Of a stretch of 64,000 bases of DNA, positions 35,173 to 47,484 are shown one piece after another. The notes below the pieces were generated by a model, which worked only from the letters and a program-made list of their open reading frames with translations, did not search any database and was not told the DNA's origin. Location of the stretch: contig NW_024041484.1 of assembly GCF_014851395.1 (NCBI RefSeq), forward strand, positions 2,993,015-3,057,014, given 5' to 3'. The position numbers were made by a program, and so were the translations under genes. Origin of the DNA: Micropterus salmoides. Taxonomy: Eukaryota; Chordata; Actinopteri; Centrarchiformes; Centrarchidae. Numbering within the stretch: the stretch's first letter is position 1; the number at the start of each line of letters is the position of its first letter.

Positions 35173-35559
35173 CTGAATGCACAGTTATTGGGGAGACTCT
35201 TTACCCTATTTCACCCACCCGGAAATTCACAAAATTTATTTATTGCCCAAAACTCTGCTGCAAACAGTGGTGCTCTCACTGATACGCCGAGCCACTGATT
35301 GTGGAAGTGTTTTTCAAGTTAAAATGAGGGATGCAACGCTATAATTAGCTGATCCTAAAGCCTTCATTTAAATTGATCGTGTTATGAATGGTTTTATTCA
35401 AATTATTTTATTGATAGGCTATAGCCTACATATAATAACGGAGGTCTGGACCTTGGTTCTCTTAGTGTTTAAATGGAATGTGAATCTTTCAGATCAATTT
35501 GTGAAGTACCTATGATCTCGTTCCACATTTTATTGCGTGCCATGCAAAGCAGGGAACTG
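35173..35559. other. No recognised feature
   Basis: No family was recognised. Confidence 0.5.
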
Positions 35560-35685
35560 GTCTTGGTCTTGACTCGGTCTCGCCCTCCCTTGTTCTTGGT
35601 CTCGACTGCTCTCAGCCCCTAAAAGTCTTGGTCTTGTCTCAGACTTGGTCACGGTTTGGGCGGTCTTGACTACAACACTACTGTC
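35560..35685 (+). repeat. Dispersed repeat C, copy 1 (GGTCTTG-rich)
   Basis: Built from degenerate units of GGTCTTGACTCGGTCTCG. A copy in the opposite orientation lies at 41385-41545. Confidence 0.6.
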
Positions 35686-35867
35686 AAGTAACAGTACACA
35701 TTTGTTGTACTTTATGTTTGCTTACTTTGGCAGATCCACTGCTGAAATTAAAAAGATATGATGACTCATTTGGCTGCCAACTCACAGCCACTCACAGTTT
35801 TTATTAATGACTATTAAAGTAATTCAGTTCTGATTATGTAGACTAGATTATGTAGTTCTACTGTTTA

Positions 35868-36535
35868 TGTTGTGGTGGCAGCCCGGCTGATGGTGAGTGT
35901 CCTGTTTTTTTTTCTCCTTTTTATCAGTTTTTCTGCTTTTTTCCTTGGTTTTCTGTTCTCTGCCTGCCTCCCTGTGTTTTCTCCCCTGTGTGCTCTCTCT
36001 CCCTCTGCTCCTGAGCCCAGCCAACTACCTGCACCTGCATCCCATCAGCCACCTCGTCAGCCTGCCACACCTGCCAATAATCACCTCATGACTGCCTGTA
36101 TTTCAACCCCGGTTCTCCACACTATCCTTGCTTGATCGTCGTTGCTCCATACCCGGTGCCACTTCCGTGTACAGGCTTCCATGTTTCTTGTTTTTTCACA
36201 TTTACCCTGTGCCTTGTCGCTGTCTTCCCTAACCTTGTCTCTCTGTCTGTTTCCCTCCCAGGTACACTCACCCTCGTCCTCCGTTCGGCTGGGCTCATCC
36301 ACTGGCCCACTCCTCCTCGGACCTCCCTCACGGCGTCCTCGCTTCCTCGGCCCCTGTGTTCCCCGGCTCCCTGGCTCCCTGGCCCCCTGTCTCCTTGGTT
36401 CCCCGTGCCTGTGCTTCCCTGACGTCCTCCTCTCCCTCCACTCCAGTCCCTCTCCCCCTTTTTTCCCTCAATAAACCTCCTTCCCTCAGAGTGCTGCATT
36501 TGGGTCCTCTCTGTCCACACCCCAATCCCGTAACA
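35868..36535 (+). mobile_element. Solo LTR, gypsy-like
   Basis: The 668-base unit starts TGTTGTGG and ends CCGTAACA (TGTTR..TAACA). It is flanked by GTTTA and GTCTA, a 5-bp target duplication with one change. AATAAA lies at 36470-36475. The CTGCATTTGGGTCCTCTC stretch near the end is typical of the R/U5 part of fish gypsy-type LTRs. No internal retroelement sequence adjoins it on either side. LTR-LTR recombination would explain that. Confidence 0.72.
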
Positions 36536-36749
36536 GTCTAACTGTTAATTTGTTTTGGCAGAGAAATTTATATTTGAATGAAAGTGTAAATAGGTGTTAC
36601 AAATCTGTTTTTCATTACACTTCTCATTTTAGGACAATAAAAGTGTTAAAATAAGTTTTCATTTCCTACATGGGGTCCTAAACACCAGTCTCCCAGACTA
36701 TGGGTAACTGGGTAACAATTGTCATTTACAATTTAATCTTTACAATTTA
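36536..36749. other. No recognised feature
   Basis: Short spacer between the solo LTR and the next repeat-like segment. Confidence 0.5.
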
Positions 36750-37871
36750 AAGGGTCTATATGTAGGTTTCCAATTAAATCGTCTATCAGTAAATCAAATT
36801 TTTATAGACTTTTTGTCGGTGTGCTGTAGCCTCACTTAGAAATGAAGCACACTCCTGTTTTCTCTGTTGCTATTCTGCTTTTAATGTGAAGGGATCGGGG
36901 TGGGATGTAGCACTGTGCACGCTCCCGAGCCTTTCTCCGACCACAGCAACAACACCGCAACTAACCACATGCAGTCCACTAACACCATAAAATGACCGGC
37001 TCCCAGCACAACACAAACTCCACGTAAGGATAAAAACAACACTAAAGTTTTATGTGCTGAAGTCTGTCAGACCAAACGAAAATCCTATAATGTCAGATGA
37101 AAATAGTCAACATCAGAAAGATTGTTAGCTTGCTGGCTAATGCTGACAGTTTCTAGTGTTATCCGGAGCAATATACTATAGCGTTTAATGTTAATTTACC
37201 AGCTAACACAATCCATATTAATATCCTATATACCACCAGTATTATGTCAAGTGGTCATTTAGCCTGCAAGAAATTATGTAACGATGCAAAACAAATATGA
37301 GTGATTTGTTTATACTAGCCTATAAGACAGGGCAGCCAGCTAACGTTAGCATGGACCAGCCACTGTTTGCTGTTATAAAGTGTGGCAACAATCTCATTTT
37401 TAATATTTAGTCTAGCTCACTAATCGTTTTGTGATCATCCAATACATTTAGCTGTTGACAGATACACAAATAGTAATGTTGATGTTTGATGTATCACATC
37501 TGCTAAATATAAATATGCAATAAATATAACATTATCATGTAACCTAGATTAGTTCAACCTCAAGCTGATAAAAATATTACTGTAACGTTGCAGAGGGAGT
37601 TTACCTGAGTTTCCAGCATGTTGTTAGAAGTTTTCTCCCTGTCTGTCTACAGCCGCTGTCACACTGCCTTTTTTTTCGGGAGTATTGTGCCTGGACATTG
37701 GTAGAAACAGAGCCTGAACATGTTTGTGTGAAAAGCCACAGTCGGCATGCCGGTGTTCATTGTATGAATGCGGATTATGCTCGCTTATGAGTTCAAGCTA
37801 GCACGCGTACGAGCACACACCTGGTTGCAATCTTAAAACCACACCTCTAGTGACCGCTGAAAACGACATAT
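36750..37871. mobile_element. Putative non-autonomous DNA transposon
   Basis: It opens AAAGGGTCTATATGTAGG, which I associate with the end of a common fish repeat. Near 37850-37880 it reads CCACACCTCTAGTGACCGCTG and ACATATCATTTAA, plausibly the partner end. Neither a clean inverted repeat nor a target duplication could be established. Confidence 0.3.
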
Positions 37872-38032
37872 CATTTAAGCTGTAGAGATTTTGCATTTCC
37901 ATTTAAGCTTTTGCATTTTAAATTGTCATTTTTCTTTTTATGTTTAATTATGGCCCTGGTCCGAGCTGGATTTGAACCAGTGACCCTCCGGTTCCCAGCC
38001 TAATCCTTACGGACTGAACTACTGCCGCCCCA
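37872..38032 (-). mobile_element. tRNA-headed SINE, family 3
   Basis: The minus strand starts GGCGGCAGTAGTTCAGTCCG (box A region). It continues to a canonical box B GGTTCAAATCC within CACTGGTTCAAATCCAGC. An A-rich body follows (GGCCATAATTAAACATAAA, ATGCAAAAGCTTAAATGG) that recurs at 25674-25865. The head could fold like a tRNA, but the lack of a clean 3' acceptor end and the linked body favour a SINE over a tRNA gene. Confidence 0.65.
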
Positions 38033-39175
38033 CTCTTAAATTTTCTATTTGGACTAAATAATCATAATATCAATCAACATCTTATCTGTAACACACTTTA
38101 TGTTTAAACAAACCTATAAATTTTATCCAAGCTGGAACTGAGACGTACTTGAAATTTGAGTCCTGGAGATCAGGGTTGCTTGAGGCTTGTAACCAGCCAT
38201 ACACAGTGTAAAATGGATGATTACAGGGCTTATAGGCTTGTTAATGATTATTATGTAAATGTCTTAAAATAAATATAGTAATAACATATTCATGGTAGAT
38301 ATATGGTATAATGCATAATATCTTTAATATTGATGCTGCTGAAATGGATACAGCAAGAGAAGCAGAGAAGTTGCACACAAACAACAAAATGCAATCAAAG
38401 TCATATCAAAGAGAGCAAAGTAAATATTTCCAAACATGTATGTGCCTTTGTGCTGGATATGTGGATACAATAATGAAGGCACCTTAGCCTCCACCGGTAT
38501 TGCCTCCCTCACAATCCACACAGTATCAATTGGGTCAATCAGAGCTTATTCCAAAGGCTGGGGTAGGACACCAAGACCTTATTTCCAGATAGAAGCTTGG
38601 CATTATCATTCATATTAAACAATAACACAATGGCACTTATTTTCAGAGAACAATATCAGCGGTCAATCAATAATGCATCCAAGGTTCAATTGAAATTGAT
38701 ATTCTGCTTGCAGTTAATATAATGTGGCTGCTCAGGTATAGCTCTGTGTCTGTGAAGGAATTACCTGACTAAATAATCAAAGGCTATAGTGTGAGTCGCT
38801 GCTACACAGCAGATATTTATCTCCTGGGAGGACGGTTTAATATCGCAGGAAACATTAATATAAGAGGAGGATAAGCAAATACTTGTGAAGATAAGATGAC
38901 TGCTATCAAGCAGCTAAACGATTTTCGACTACCACATGTCAATAATAGGAAAGCTTATGCATTTGTAAAAGTTCTGCTTTATTGCCGATTTACATAGAAA
39001 TTGCCTTATTTTAGACTAAATAAGGACTTCTTTCATTCACTTATTATAGCTCTTTATCCAAGGTCTGGGATAGGATATGGTATTGATTGAGAGTGTTTCC
39101 ATGCTAGTGCACTGCACTGATGGAGCAATTTTCAACACTTAAGAATGGCCTTCCTATTTTATTGTTGCTTATCAG
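38033..39175. other. No recognised feature
   Basis: A+T-rich sequence without a recognised gene or repeat. Confidence 0.5.
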
Positions 39176-39335
39176 AGGAGAAAAGTGACGTAAGTACATG
39201 TACTCAAGTACTAACGTTAAGTACAGTTTTGGAGTATTTGTACTTGATTTTATCTTTTTTTGTGAGACTATTCTCTACCTTTCTCTAAACATTTAGTTGA
39301 CACTAGTGTAGTTACCAATCTGCAAATTCTACATT
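39176..39335 (+). repeat. Dispersed repeat B, copy 2
   Basis: AAGTACATGTACTCAAGTAC, then TTTGGAGTATTTGTACTTGA, in the opposite orientation to copy 1 at 4.6-4.8 kb. Confidence 0.5.
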
Positions 39336-39396
39336 CAAAGCTCATGAAAAATGTTGCAATGAGTTTAAACTCAGTGTATTGGCTTCAAAAGGTGCT

Positions 39397-39450
39397 GGGC
39401 AGCTGTAGCTCAGGTGGTAGCGTGAGTTTGCCAAAAGGATTGGTGGGTCA
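39397..39450 (+). repeat. Possible SINE head fragment
   Basis: GGGCAGCTGTAGCTCAGGTGG resembles the box-A head of the SINE at 52137. The similarity fades within 50 bases. Confidence 0.35.
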
Positions 39451-39969
39451 GGTTTGTTTTATTAGCAAAAATACAGAAAATATTTTAGAAATATCCGTAA
39501 AGTTATTCAAACCTGGAAACAGGGACCAATACATCACTCCAGCTGTTATTACAAAACCAGGATTTATTTAACTTTAGCACAGATCAATGATCAACAACTC
39601 AAGTTAATAAACTGCTATCATCTCATTTAAGCAAGGCAAAACACACAACAGTCAGCAAATATGTGAGTGTAGGTGTGTGTGTGTGTGTGTTTGGGGGGAG
39701 TGGCTGACAGTAGAAAGGAGGCTCGACCATGTGGGTGTCTTGTCTTCCAAAATGGCAGGTAAGCCCGTGATGCTTCAGAACCCAATCTCTCTCACTCTTT
39801 CTGTCTCCACCAAAATGACGTGGAGCAGAGCTGGATACAGCTGTGGGTCCCAGATGTGTTCATACGTGAATGTCTGTAGAGCATGTGAGCATGTATGTGT
39901 AGAGGTTAGTATAAGAAAAGGGAAAAGCCACACAGAGCAAGGTTTATCAGGTCCTGGTTAGATACAATA
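39451..39969. other. No recognised feature apart from the (TG)n run
   Basis: No gene was recognised. Confidence 0.5.
39663..39690. repeat. (TG)n microsatellite
   Basis: Imperfect GTGTGAGTG start, then an uninterrupted TG run. Confidence 0.9.
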
Positions 39970-40220
39970 TAATTATTACTTTATCACACAGTGCCCAGCA
40001 GTGAACTTGCATTCAGCGGCTGTGGCCTGGACTTTGCTCATAACAATGTATAGCTGTTGACTCTGCAGCCTTTTTTCTATGTAAAAATACACAAATCCTA
40101 ATTACAGTATAAAACAACAGCTTTATCACACAGAAACCGGTGACGAACTTGCAATTGGCATTTGTTTGGACTTCAGTCTTGACTGACCCAGCAGCGTTGT
40201 ACCGATACAAAACCTGCACT
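39970..40220. repeat. Diverged tandem duplication of about 110 bp
   Basis: Two stretches share the order CTTTATCACACAG, then GTGAACTTGCA or GACGAACTTGCA, then GGACTT, GTTGACTCTGCAGC or TTGACTGACCCAGCAGC, and ACAAA. They appear to be old head-to-tail copies. Confidence 0.35.
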
Positions 40221-40778
40221 TAGAGAAGACAAAGTTCAGCGCTGAAGGTGTGTGCCTCCTGTAGTAGCTCATGCTACCAATGGAACAGCAGGAAGAGACC
40301 TGTGCTCCTCTTTTAAGGCTGCAATGACCTCATGGTCACACTGCAGGGGCTCCCTGCTCTTCCACGAGGGCTGAGTCCAGGAGAAATCCATTGTTTGGAC
40401 TCTACAGACACAGAGATTTGGGTGCTTTTTCTCTTTTGTTTCCACAAAGTGAGGACCCCAACATCCTCACTTTTGGTCTTAGAGCGGGTTGCTGGCAACA
40501 GTCAAAGTATTAAAAAAGCCCCTCTAACACTAGAGTACTACTACAGAATAACAGCCAGTATTGTAATGTGGGCCATCATAAGCCCATAAGGCATATGAGT
40601 GGAATGCTCAGTGGCAGGAGATATTTATCCAATGTGAATAGTGAGGCCGTCACCATGCATGAAATACAGCTGCCCCCACAACCCTACACCCCCACCCCCA
40701 AATGGTTATTGATGAAAACTAATGGGGATTGTGCATTGAGCTCACAAAGACCATAGGAATATATTATTTCAGGAGAAC
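40221..40778. other. No recognised feature
   Basis: No gene or repeat was recognised before the gap. Confidence 0.5.
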
Positions 40779-41278
40779 NNNNNNNNNNNNNNNNNNNNNN
40801 NNNNNNNNNNNNNNNNNNNNNNNNNNNNNNNNNNNNNNNNNNNNNNNNNNNNNNNNNNNNNNNNNNNNNNNNNNNNNNNNNNNNNNNNNNNNNNNNNNNN
40901 NNNNNNNNNNNNNNNNNNNNNNNNNNNNNNNNNNNNNNNNNNNNNNNNNNNNNNNNNNNNNNNNNNNNNNNNNNNNNNNNNNNNNNNNNNNNNNNNNNNN
41001 NNNNNNNNNNNNNNNNNNNNNNNNNNNNNNNNNNNNNNNNNNNNNNNNNNNNNNNNNNNNNNNNNNNNNNNNNNNNNNNNNNNNNNNNNNNNNNNNNNNN
41101 NNNNNNNNNNNNNNNNNNNNNNNNNNNNNNNNNNNNNNNNNNNNNNNNNNNNNNNNNNNNNNNNNNNNNNNNNNNNNNNNNNNNNNNNNNNNNNNNNNNN
41201 NNNNNNNNNNNNNNNNNNNNNNNNNNNNNNNNNNNNNNNNNNNNNNNNNNNNNNNNNNNNNNNNNNNNNNNNNNNNNN
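40779..41278. other. Assembly gap (500 N)
   Basis: Exactly 500 N. The size is a placeholder. Confidence 0.99.
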
Positions 41279-41384
41279 ATTAGGGTTATTGGTTGCATTT
41301 GAAGCAATGAGTTTTACTTCCAATCAAAGTTAGGATGTTCACAAATCAGACAATGCAAAGCAATTTATTGATACTCCCAAAGTT

Positions 41385-41545
41385 ATGGTCTTGACTGGTC
41401 TTGAAATAAAATCCCGAGTCCTCAATGTCCGAGACTGAGACAAGACTGAGTACAAAGGTGGTCGAGACCGAGACGAGACCAAGACCATCAAAAAGTGGTC
41501 TTAAGACCAAGACCGGTCTCGAGTACTACAAAACTACAGCAGACA
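41385..41545 (-). repeat. Dispersed repeat C, copy 2 (GAGACCAAG-rich)
   Basis: Degenerate units such as GAGACCGAGACGAGACCAAG, ending GACCGGTCTCGAGTACTAC. It is the reverse orientation of copy 1 at 35.6 kb. Confidence 0.6.
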
Positions 41546-42057
41546 CTCTTCTTCCAAGAACTCACACAAAGCAGGTAAGAGCAGGTTATGTGATCTGTTC
41601 AGTATTTTTACTTTACTTCAGTTGAGTTGGTCATGGTGCCACAAGAACTTTAAGTAGCAACACTTACATGTTAGGGGTGCTCACAGACTAATTCTGTGTG
41701 TCTGTATTATATTGTTTATGTCTTAAACGTTTTGGAACTGGTTTACTTCTGTTCCTAGAGTAAAGGTAAGGTCACATTCGCCACCTATTTAACATATTTG
41801 CCCTGCATTCAGCCCAGAAAAAGTTGATGTCATGGGATATAGAGTGAATATATATATATAAAGTGAATTCAAACAGTTTATGAGAGTAATGCTACAGTTT
41901 GTAGTCTGGTGGTGGGATTTGTACAAGACAAAATGATGGCACAGAGATAGTGCAATGCCTTCTCTGTTTCCAAACAGTGCAGTAGTGTCCAAGTGTATCA
42001 GTTCTGTATCAACTCTGACAGCTGTTATCATATTATGGTCTTTATGTTATGGTCTGA
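41546..42057. other. No recognised feature; short (AT)n
   Basis: An AT run near 41850-41860. No gene was recognised. Confidence 0.5.
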
Positions 42058-42714
42058 CCCTGAATACTCAAACACTCGATGCTTCGATGGGCGTAGCCTG
42101 ATTCGACAATCTCACAGTGGAAGCTTCGCAGCAAAACGAGGATCATGCCAATTTAGCGATATGGGGGTGCTCAACGTCTGATTTTATATAGAACTACCAG
42201 TTTTCTCCCAATAGGTTAATATACAGCCTGTTACAATATACATTTCAACATTTAATGCTGTAAATAAAAAAATGAGAAAAGAAAAAAGCTTTCAAAAAAT
42301 GTTTTTAAAGTCCGTGAATAAATCCAAAATTGTAGCCCTAACCCTCGGTCGTCAGTGCACATGTGTAGGCGTGGCGTGTGTGTGTAGTGGCAGTGGAAGA
42401 CTTGCTGAAGAGACGGAGCTCCAGCTTCACTGGTGTTGTGCCGAGCTGTCCGCACCTCGCGGGACTTTCGGATAATTTATCACCGTTGATGAACCACACA
42501 GAGAATATTAAGAATATTATATTGTTTTATATTGTTTTATATTGTCTTTAATCTTGAGACGTTCTGCAGCTTCTCAAGATTAAAGCGGAGCTACTGTGTG
42601 TAACCCCCCCGCAATCGCCGCGCACAAAAAAACATGATTCAACTATCAGTCGACTGTAGGCAGTCTTGACTATTCTGATTCGACTATGTAAATCCTTAGT
42701 CGGGGACAGCCCTA
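42058..42714 (-). mobile_element. hAT-like non-autonomous element
   Basis: The right end reads CTTAGTCGGGGACAGCCCTA, so the minus-strand terminus is TAGGGCTGTCCCCGACTAAG. The left part (CTCGATGCTTCGATGGGCGTAG) and the interior (CTCGCGGGACTTTCGGATAA) are familiar from a common fish hAT-type repeat. The interior also has three tandem 12-bp TATTGTTTTATA-like units (42517-42548). The left terminus is not clean. Confidence 0.55.
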
Positions 42715-45644
42715 GTCTTATTATAGCTGATTATAGAACAACGATGAATATTACACTGTATATATATATACAGGCCTAAGAGAGCAGACGACATAGTATT
42801 TATCAAGGGTGTGAGATGCAGAAACAAGCAGCCCACTGTTCAACATATGTGAAGGAAAGTGTGGTGACTGATGATGACCACTTGCTGGTTGAATCTAAGC
42901 TGGTTTGATTTCCAAATAGACAAACAAAGCCTAATTACAATTATTCCCTGTGATACATTATCCCAAGTACAGGTTCATCAGGGCATGTTTGTTGCATGCA
43001 AGTAGTGTGTGGTTTCTATTACAAATAAATAAATAAAGTATTTCTGATGAAGATAAATTAAATATACAGGTGCATCTAAAAAAAAAAAAAAGAAAAAATT
43101 GAGTTAACTTGCATTTTCAAGGCAGCAGGTGAACTTGAATTTCCAAGTTAAAGTAATTTACAGTGTAAAAAAGATACCTGAATCAGAGCAGGTGGCCAGT
43201 TAACATAAGAACTTGCAAATGTAGCAATGAGCCAATTAGCAACACCTTTCATGCCGTGCTTCCTAACACAAATAGTACTGAAGACATTCTATTTGTCTAA
43301 AAATTCAATTATTTGGTCTTTGCTGATTTTTTGGGCAAGATGAAGATGAAGTCAAATGAGCTAAGAACACACATTAGAAACTAAAATAGAACATTGTCAG
43401 CGAAGTGATCCTTTCACCATCAGCAGCAAATTATTGCTAATAGAAAGCGAGATAACAGTAATGTGGCGATAACTGATCTGATATCAATTTAACCAAGTTT
43501 CCTTCATAATCAGAGATAATTACGGATGGGATGCCTTACTGAGGCGGTCAGGATGTGTTCACCGGCCACTCTCCTGTCCTCACCGTTGTTTGGTAGAACA
43601 AAAACAGTGAATTCTGGGTGATCAGGGCATGCAAGGATCCTGCACAGCAGGAGGGGCAGCTGCGCCTCATTAGGGCGCTATTTTAACAAAGCACTTTCTC
43701 TCTGCACTGCAGAGAGGCATGTAACTGCAGCTTGACATCCCATGCTTTCCCTCTCAGCCCTCACAAAGGAATATAAATCTCCTTTGGGCAGGATAATTAC
43801 CAAGATAATTTTATCCATAATGATGCTTGTCAGTCATGAGTGCTGATGAAATTAAAGAACTTCTTCTCTCTGAAATTTCTCCCCAGATTTATGTGTCAGG
43901 GGAAGAAGAAAAGGAAAAGAGAAACTGAAAGTCTGAGAAACTTTTCCGTCTATAATAGGCTGACTCCATAAATCCCCACAGTGTGAACAGTGAGTACATT
44001 CCTCACCTGGCCTCAAGCCAGAAGTCAAGCTCACATCAATTTAAAACAAAAGGTTACAGGCGAGCAAATGGTCATTGGTAATATTGTATTTACATTATTT
44101 ACAATGACAAACCTGCTGTAGTGTTGTACAGAAAATAATGTACTCATTGTGTGGCTTCTGTCATCAGAGAACATCATTCAACTTGACACTTAATTTGCTG
44201 TTCACATACATGCTAGTAAATATGCAGACGTGTGTTGTGGGCAGATCTTGGGAATCCAGGACAGGCCTTTTAACAAAGCAGTGTACTTGATCATCATGTA
44301 CTGTCGGAAGTCAGCCCTCACCCTTGCTGCAGAGAAACTGCACACTTTGATCTTGAATCTGAATTCTTCCGACGTGTCTTAGTGTTTTTTAAAAACGGGC
44401 TACTTAAATTATTTCTGAGATGCTGTTATCTGGCTCAGTGGCAAAGGTAAAGGCCTCCTGTGGATAAGAGGAGATAAAAGGGAAAAAACAAAGACATCAC
44501 TGCCTGAATGTTATAATATTTAGCATAAGCAGCGCCAAACATTTCTTCAAGGAATACATGTCTTGTGCTTTCTTTTAAAAAATTAACGTGGAGGAATTGG
44601 GACCCTGTTACCCGATGTATCACTCAACAAAGGCTTATGTCAAAGTTTGGCAATGACAGAATTAGAGCAGGGTTTTTCTCGGCTCCCTGTCCCCCACAGG
44701 GAACCTGGCACACACAACTCAGAAAAGAAGTTTACTTTCGTTGTCATTTGAAATAACACTCATTTGCATTTTCCAGGAGAATGGGGCCACATGAAAAACA
44801 ACGATGCCACTAAGCAAGGCGTGAAGAGATGCAACGCATTTTGAAATGGAACCTTGGAGCACTTCAGTGGGATGAGCTGTCTGGTGATCACCCCTGCAGG
44901 GTTTTAAAGAATCTGTAATTGAGGAGAAGGAGAAACTTCTCCAGATGGCTTCTTGAGTTCTGCCTACCTCCACTGCTTCACACTAGTGAGATTCGGAAAA
45001 TGTTCTATCCACCTCCAGTCACTGTGACATTCAGTGCATGTAGATGCACTTCATGTTCGTCAGCATTTTGGGACACTTTGCTGATCATCAGTTTCATGTC
45101 TGTCTGTGGTATGGAGCTGGAGTCAGGAAGTGGTTAACCTACCCCAGCATTAAGACCGAAAGCAGGAGTAATCAGCTAGCCTGCTGTCCAAGGTTTAAAA
45201 AATACACATACCAATACCTCTAATAAATACTATAAAGCTCACTGATTAACATTGTATCTGGTTTATTCAGTCTGTAAAACAGAAATGTAAAAACCTCAGT
45301 GTTTTTTTGAGGTGTTGGAACAATTTCTTGTGCACAGCTTCTCACGTCCTGTCAGCACAGTAAGGTTGCCAGGTTTTTTACTATCGTGCCTGTACAGATA
45401 CAATAACCTTTGATCAGAATCTGCACTACACCTGGAGACGCTGCACAGAATGCTGAATAGATAGATACGCTGTTGTTTATCATGAACAATGTGTAGCTGC
45501 TGCCTATTTGGTGGCACCATTTACTCCCGTCCAGTAAGTACTACATTCTTGTGGCAAACACTATTCGTAGGGAGGTGGTTGGGGTGGACAGTGGGCGCAC
45601 AAATCATACGACATCACAGACCAGGATTCACGTTCTGAGTTCCA
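42715..45644. other. No recognised feature
   Basis: Includes an A-rich run at 43078-43098 next to a GAGTTAACTTGCATTTTCAA stretch that may belong to a dispersed repeat. Short frames on both strands look random. Confidence 0.45.
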
Positions 45645-45905
45645 TGTGTGGTTAGGTTTAGGCTACTTAAACACAAAAAAGGGTTTCCTGCTAAATATAG
45701 AAAATTCATTTTATATATTCTGCTTCAAGCAATCACTATGCAAAACACATGTAAGTTGTTGTATGCTCCATTTACATTTAGAAAAACTCATTTTTTAATA
45801 GCTCTCTACTCTTTTAATATTAATCTATCATCACCACAATCTTTCCCAAACCTGAAACAAGTGCTTTGAGTTGCCTAAACATAATCATGAAAACATCAAT
45901 CATGC
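45645..45905. mobile_element. Possible MITE with inverted arms
   Basis: GGTTAGGTTTAGGCTACTTA near the left and the inverse-like GAGTTGCCTAAACATAATCA near the right form partial inverted arms. GGTTAGGTTTAGG is a frequent MITE end in fish. Confidence 0.4.
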
Positions 45906-46199
45906 TTTAGTGGCCACAAGTTGTGGACATTTTGCAAATACAGTCAGTATCAACGTTTTGCAAATAGTGTACATTTATTCAATTTTTTCCTTATTATTAT
46001 TAATAGAATATGAACTTTATGAATGTCTAGGAGACAATGTTGGAAAGCCAAAGTTTGGCAGGATCAAAATAATCAAAATCTGAAATAAACTGAAACTAAG
46101 ACTACAGAAGCCTCTATAATTCTAAATATGTTGGTTTCCTGCTGGGGGGGGGTTATTCAGAGGCATCCATGCTGTAAAGAAAAGAATGTGCTGTGTGAT
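45906..46199. other. No recognised feature
   Basis: A+T-rich sequence. Confidence 0.5.
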
Positions 46200-46720
46200 G
46201 TGTCGGTCACAAACAAGTCAGCTCTATGGAGTCCTCAGAGCTGACAGCTCTTTTAAGTGAACGGTGGGAGCCGGCTCCCATCTGAGAGCTGATTTTGCCA
46301 CCCCAAGAAATCTATGTCAACTGTATGCATCACACTGTATGTGTCTGTATTGAGTTACTATACTGTTGCCATTCTATTCTGGTGTTATAGGGTCTTGACC
46401 AGTCTATGGTCTTGACATATCCCACTTTTTAACTATCAGTGTTAGAATATTTCAATGTATTGCAGATGAAGAATCTTGCATATTTATTTCTTGCAAGAAA
46501 TAACAGTGAGAGTGACAGTGAGCATCAGAAATGGTACTAAATGGAGAGCCATGTGGGAGCAGTTTGGGAGCCGTTTGGGAGCCGAAAGAGAAGGCTTGCT
46601 GAAATGAACGGAGCCATAAGATCCTGCTCTGTTCAAAAAGCTGCCATCACTGCTGTCAATGACCATGGTTCCAAAATAAGGCTGTCAGGTAGAATCAGAT
46701 TAAGACCTGCTGAACATAGA
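46200..46720. repeat. Segment with GGGAGCCG subrepeats and a 14-bp palindrome
   Basis: GGGAGCCGGCTCCC (near 46266) is a perfect palindrome, flanked by GAGCTGACAGCTC and GAGAGCTGA. About 280 bases on there are repeated TTTGGGAGC(C)GTTTGGGAGCC units. The paired motif clusters suggest the two ends of a decayed DNA transposon. The class is unknown. Confidence 0.4.
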
Positions 46721-47484
46721 ATAATCAGGCAGTTTGTGTAAACATGTCTCATTTCATGCCCAACTGGATTTTTTTAAGTAACCTGCTTTGCTTCAGGGTC
46801 CATCTTTGTTTCCTTACAAGTATGTTGTTACTGTTATGTCCTAAAAATTATACACAGCTGTGGTAGAGCTGCAGATGTTTCCTCAGCATGGATAACCTGT
46901 GAACAGAAGAACATTTTAGGGAAATTAAAGAAAAATCAATAAGGGTGGATTTTTGTCTGAGCAGGTAAGTGTGAAAAATATAGCTGAGCATTTAAATGCT
47001 GCTGAGCCCAACGCTGACCTCCATATAGCCGGCAGATCAATGGATAGGACGGGGGCCATCGCTGATTAATTAATCAAAGCTAATTCTCTTTGATCATCAG
47101 GGCCACCTTATTTGGAGGTGAAGGTAAATGCATGCAGCATGTTTTATTTACTTTAATCTTTCATTCACAAAATACGTTTCATCTCATGTTACACCTTAAT
47201 GGCAGAAAACCCATTAAAACACTGATAAAAAAAATCAAAAACTAATAACAAACAGATCAAATGATAAGCCATATGAATCACAAGTCAAGCAAAGGAAGAC
47301 AAAAACAAGTGGAAAAAAACAAAATCTAAAGTCTATACTTTATACAAAGTGATACTCCTCAAACCAATCTCTATTTTACACTAAAAAGTCTGTCAGTCAT
47401 TTTATAAGAAATTGCAAGTAAACAATGTCACCAGCATAGTATTACTAAATTACCACTCTTGTTCATTTAACACAGACACATGCA
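46721..47484. other. No recognised feature
   Basis: A+T-rich sequence, no family recognised. Confidence 0.5.

Noticed and set aside
36081..36541. Overlapping long frames rich in Pro/Ser or Arg/Gly
   Set aside because: They are by-products of the C-rich, repetitive solo LTR.
37963..38032. Possible functional tRNA gene on the minus strand
   Set aside because: Boxes A and B are good, but the acceptor ends do not pair cleanly. The head is followed by an A-rich body shared with another locus, so a SINE fits better.
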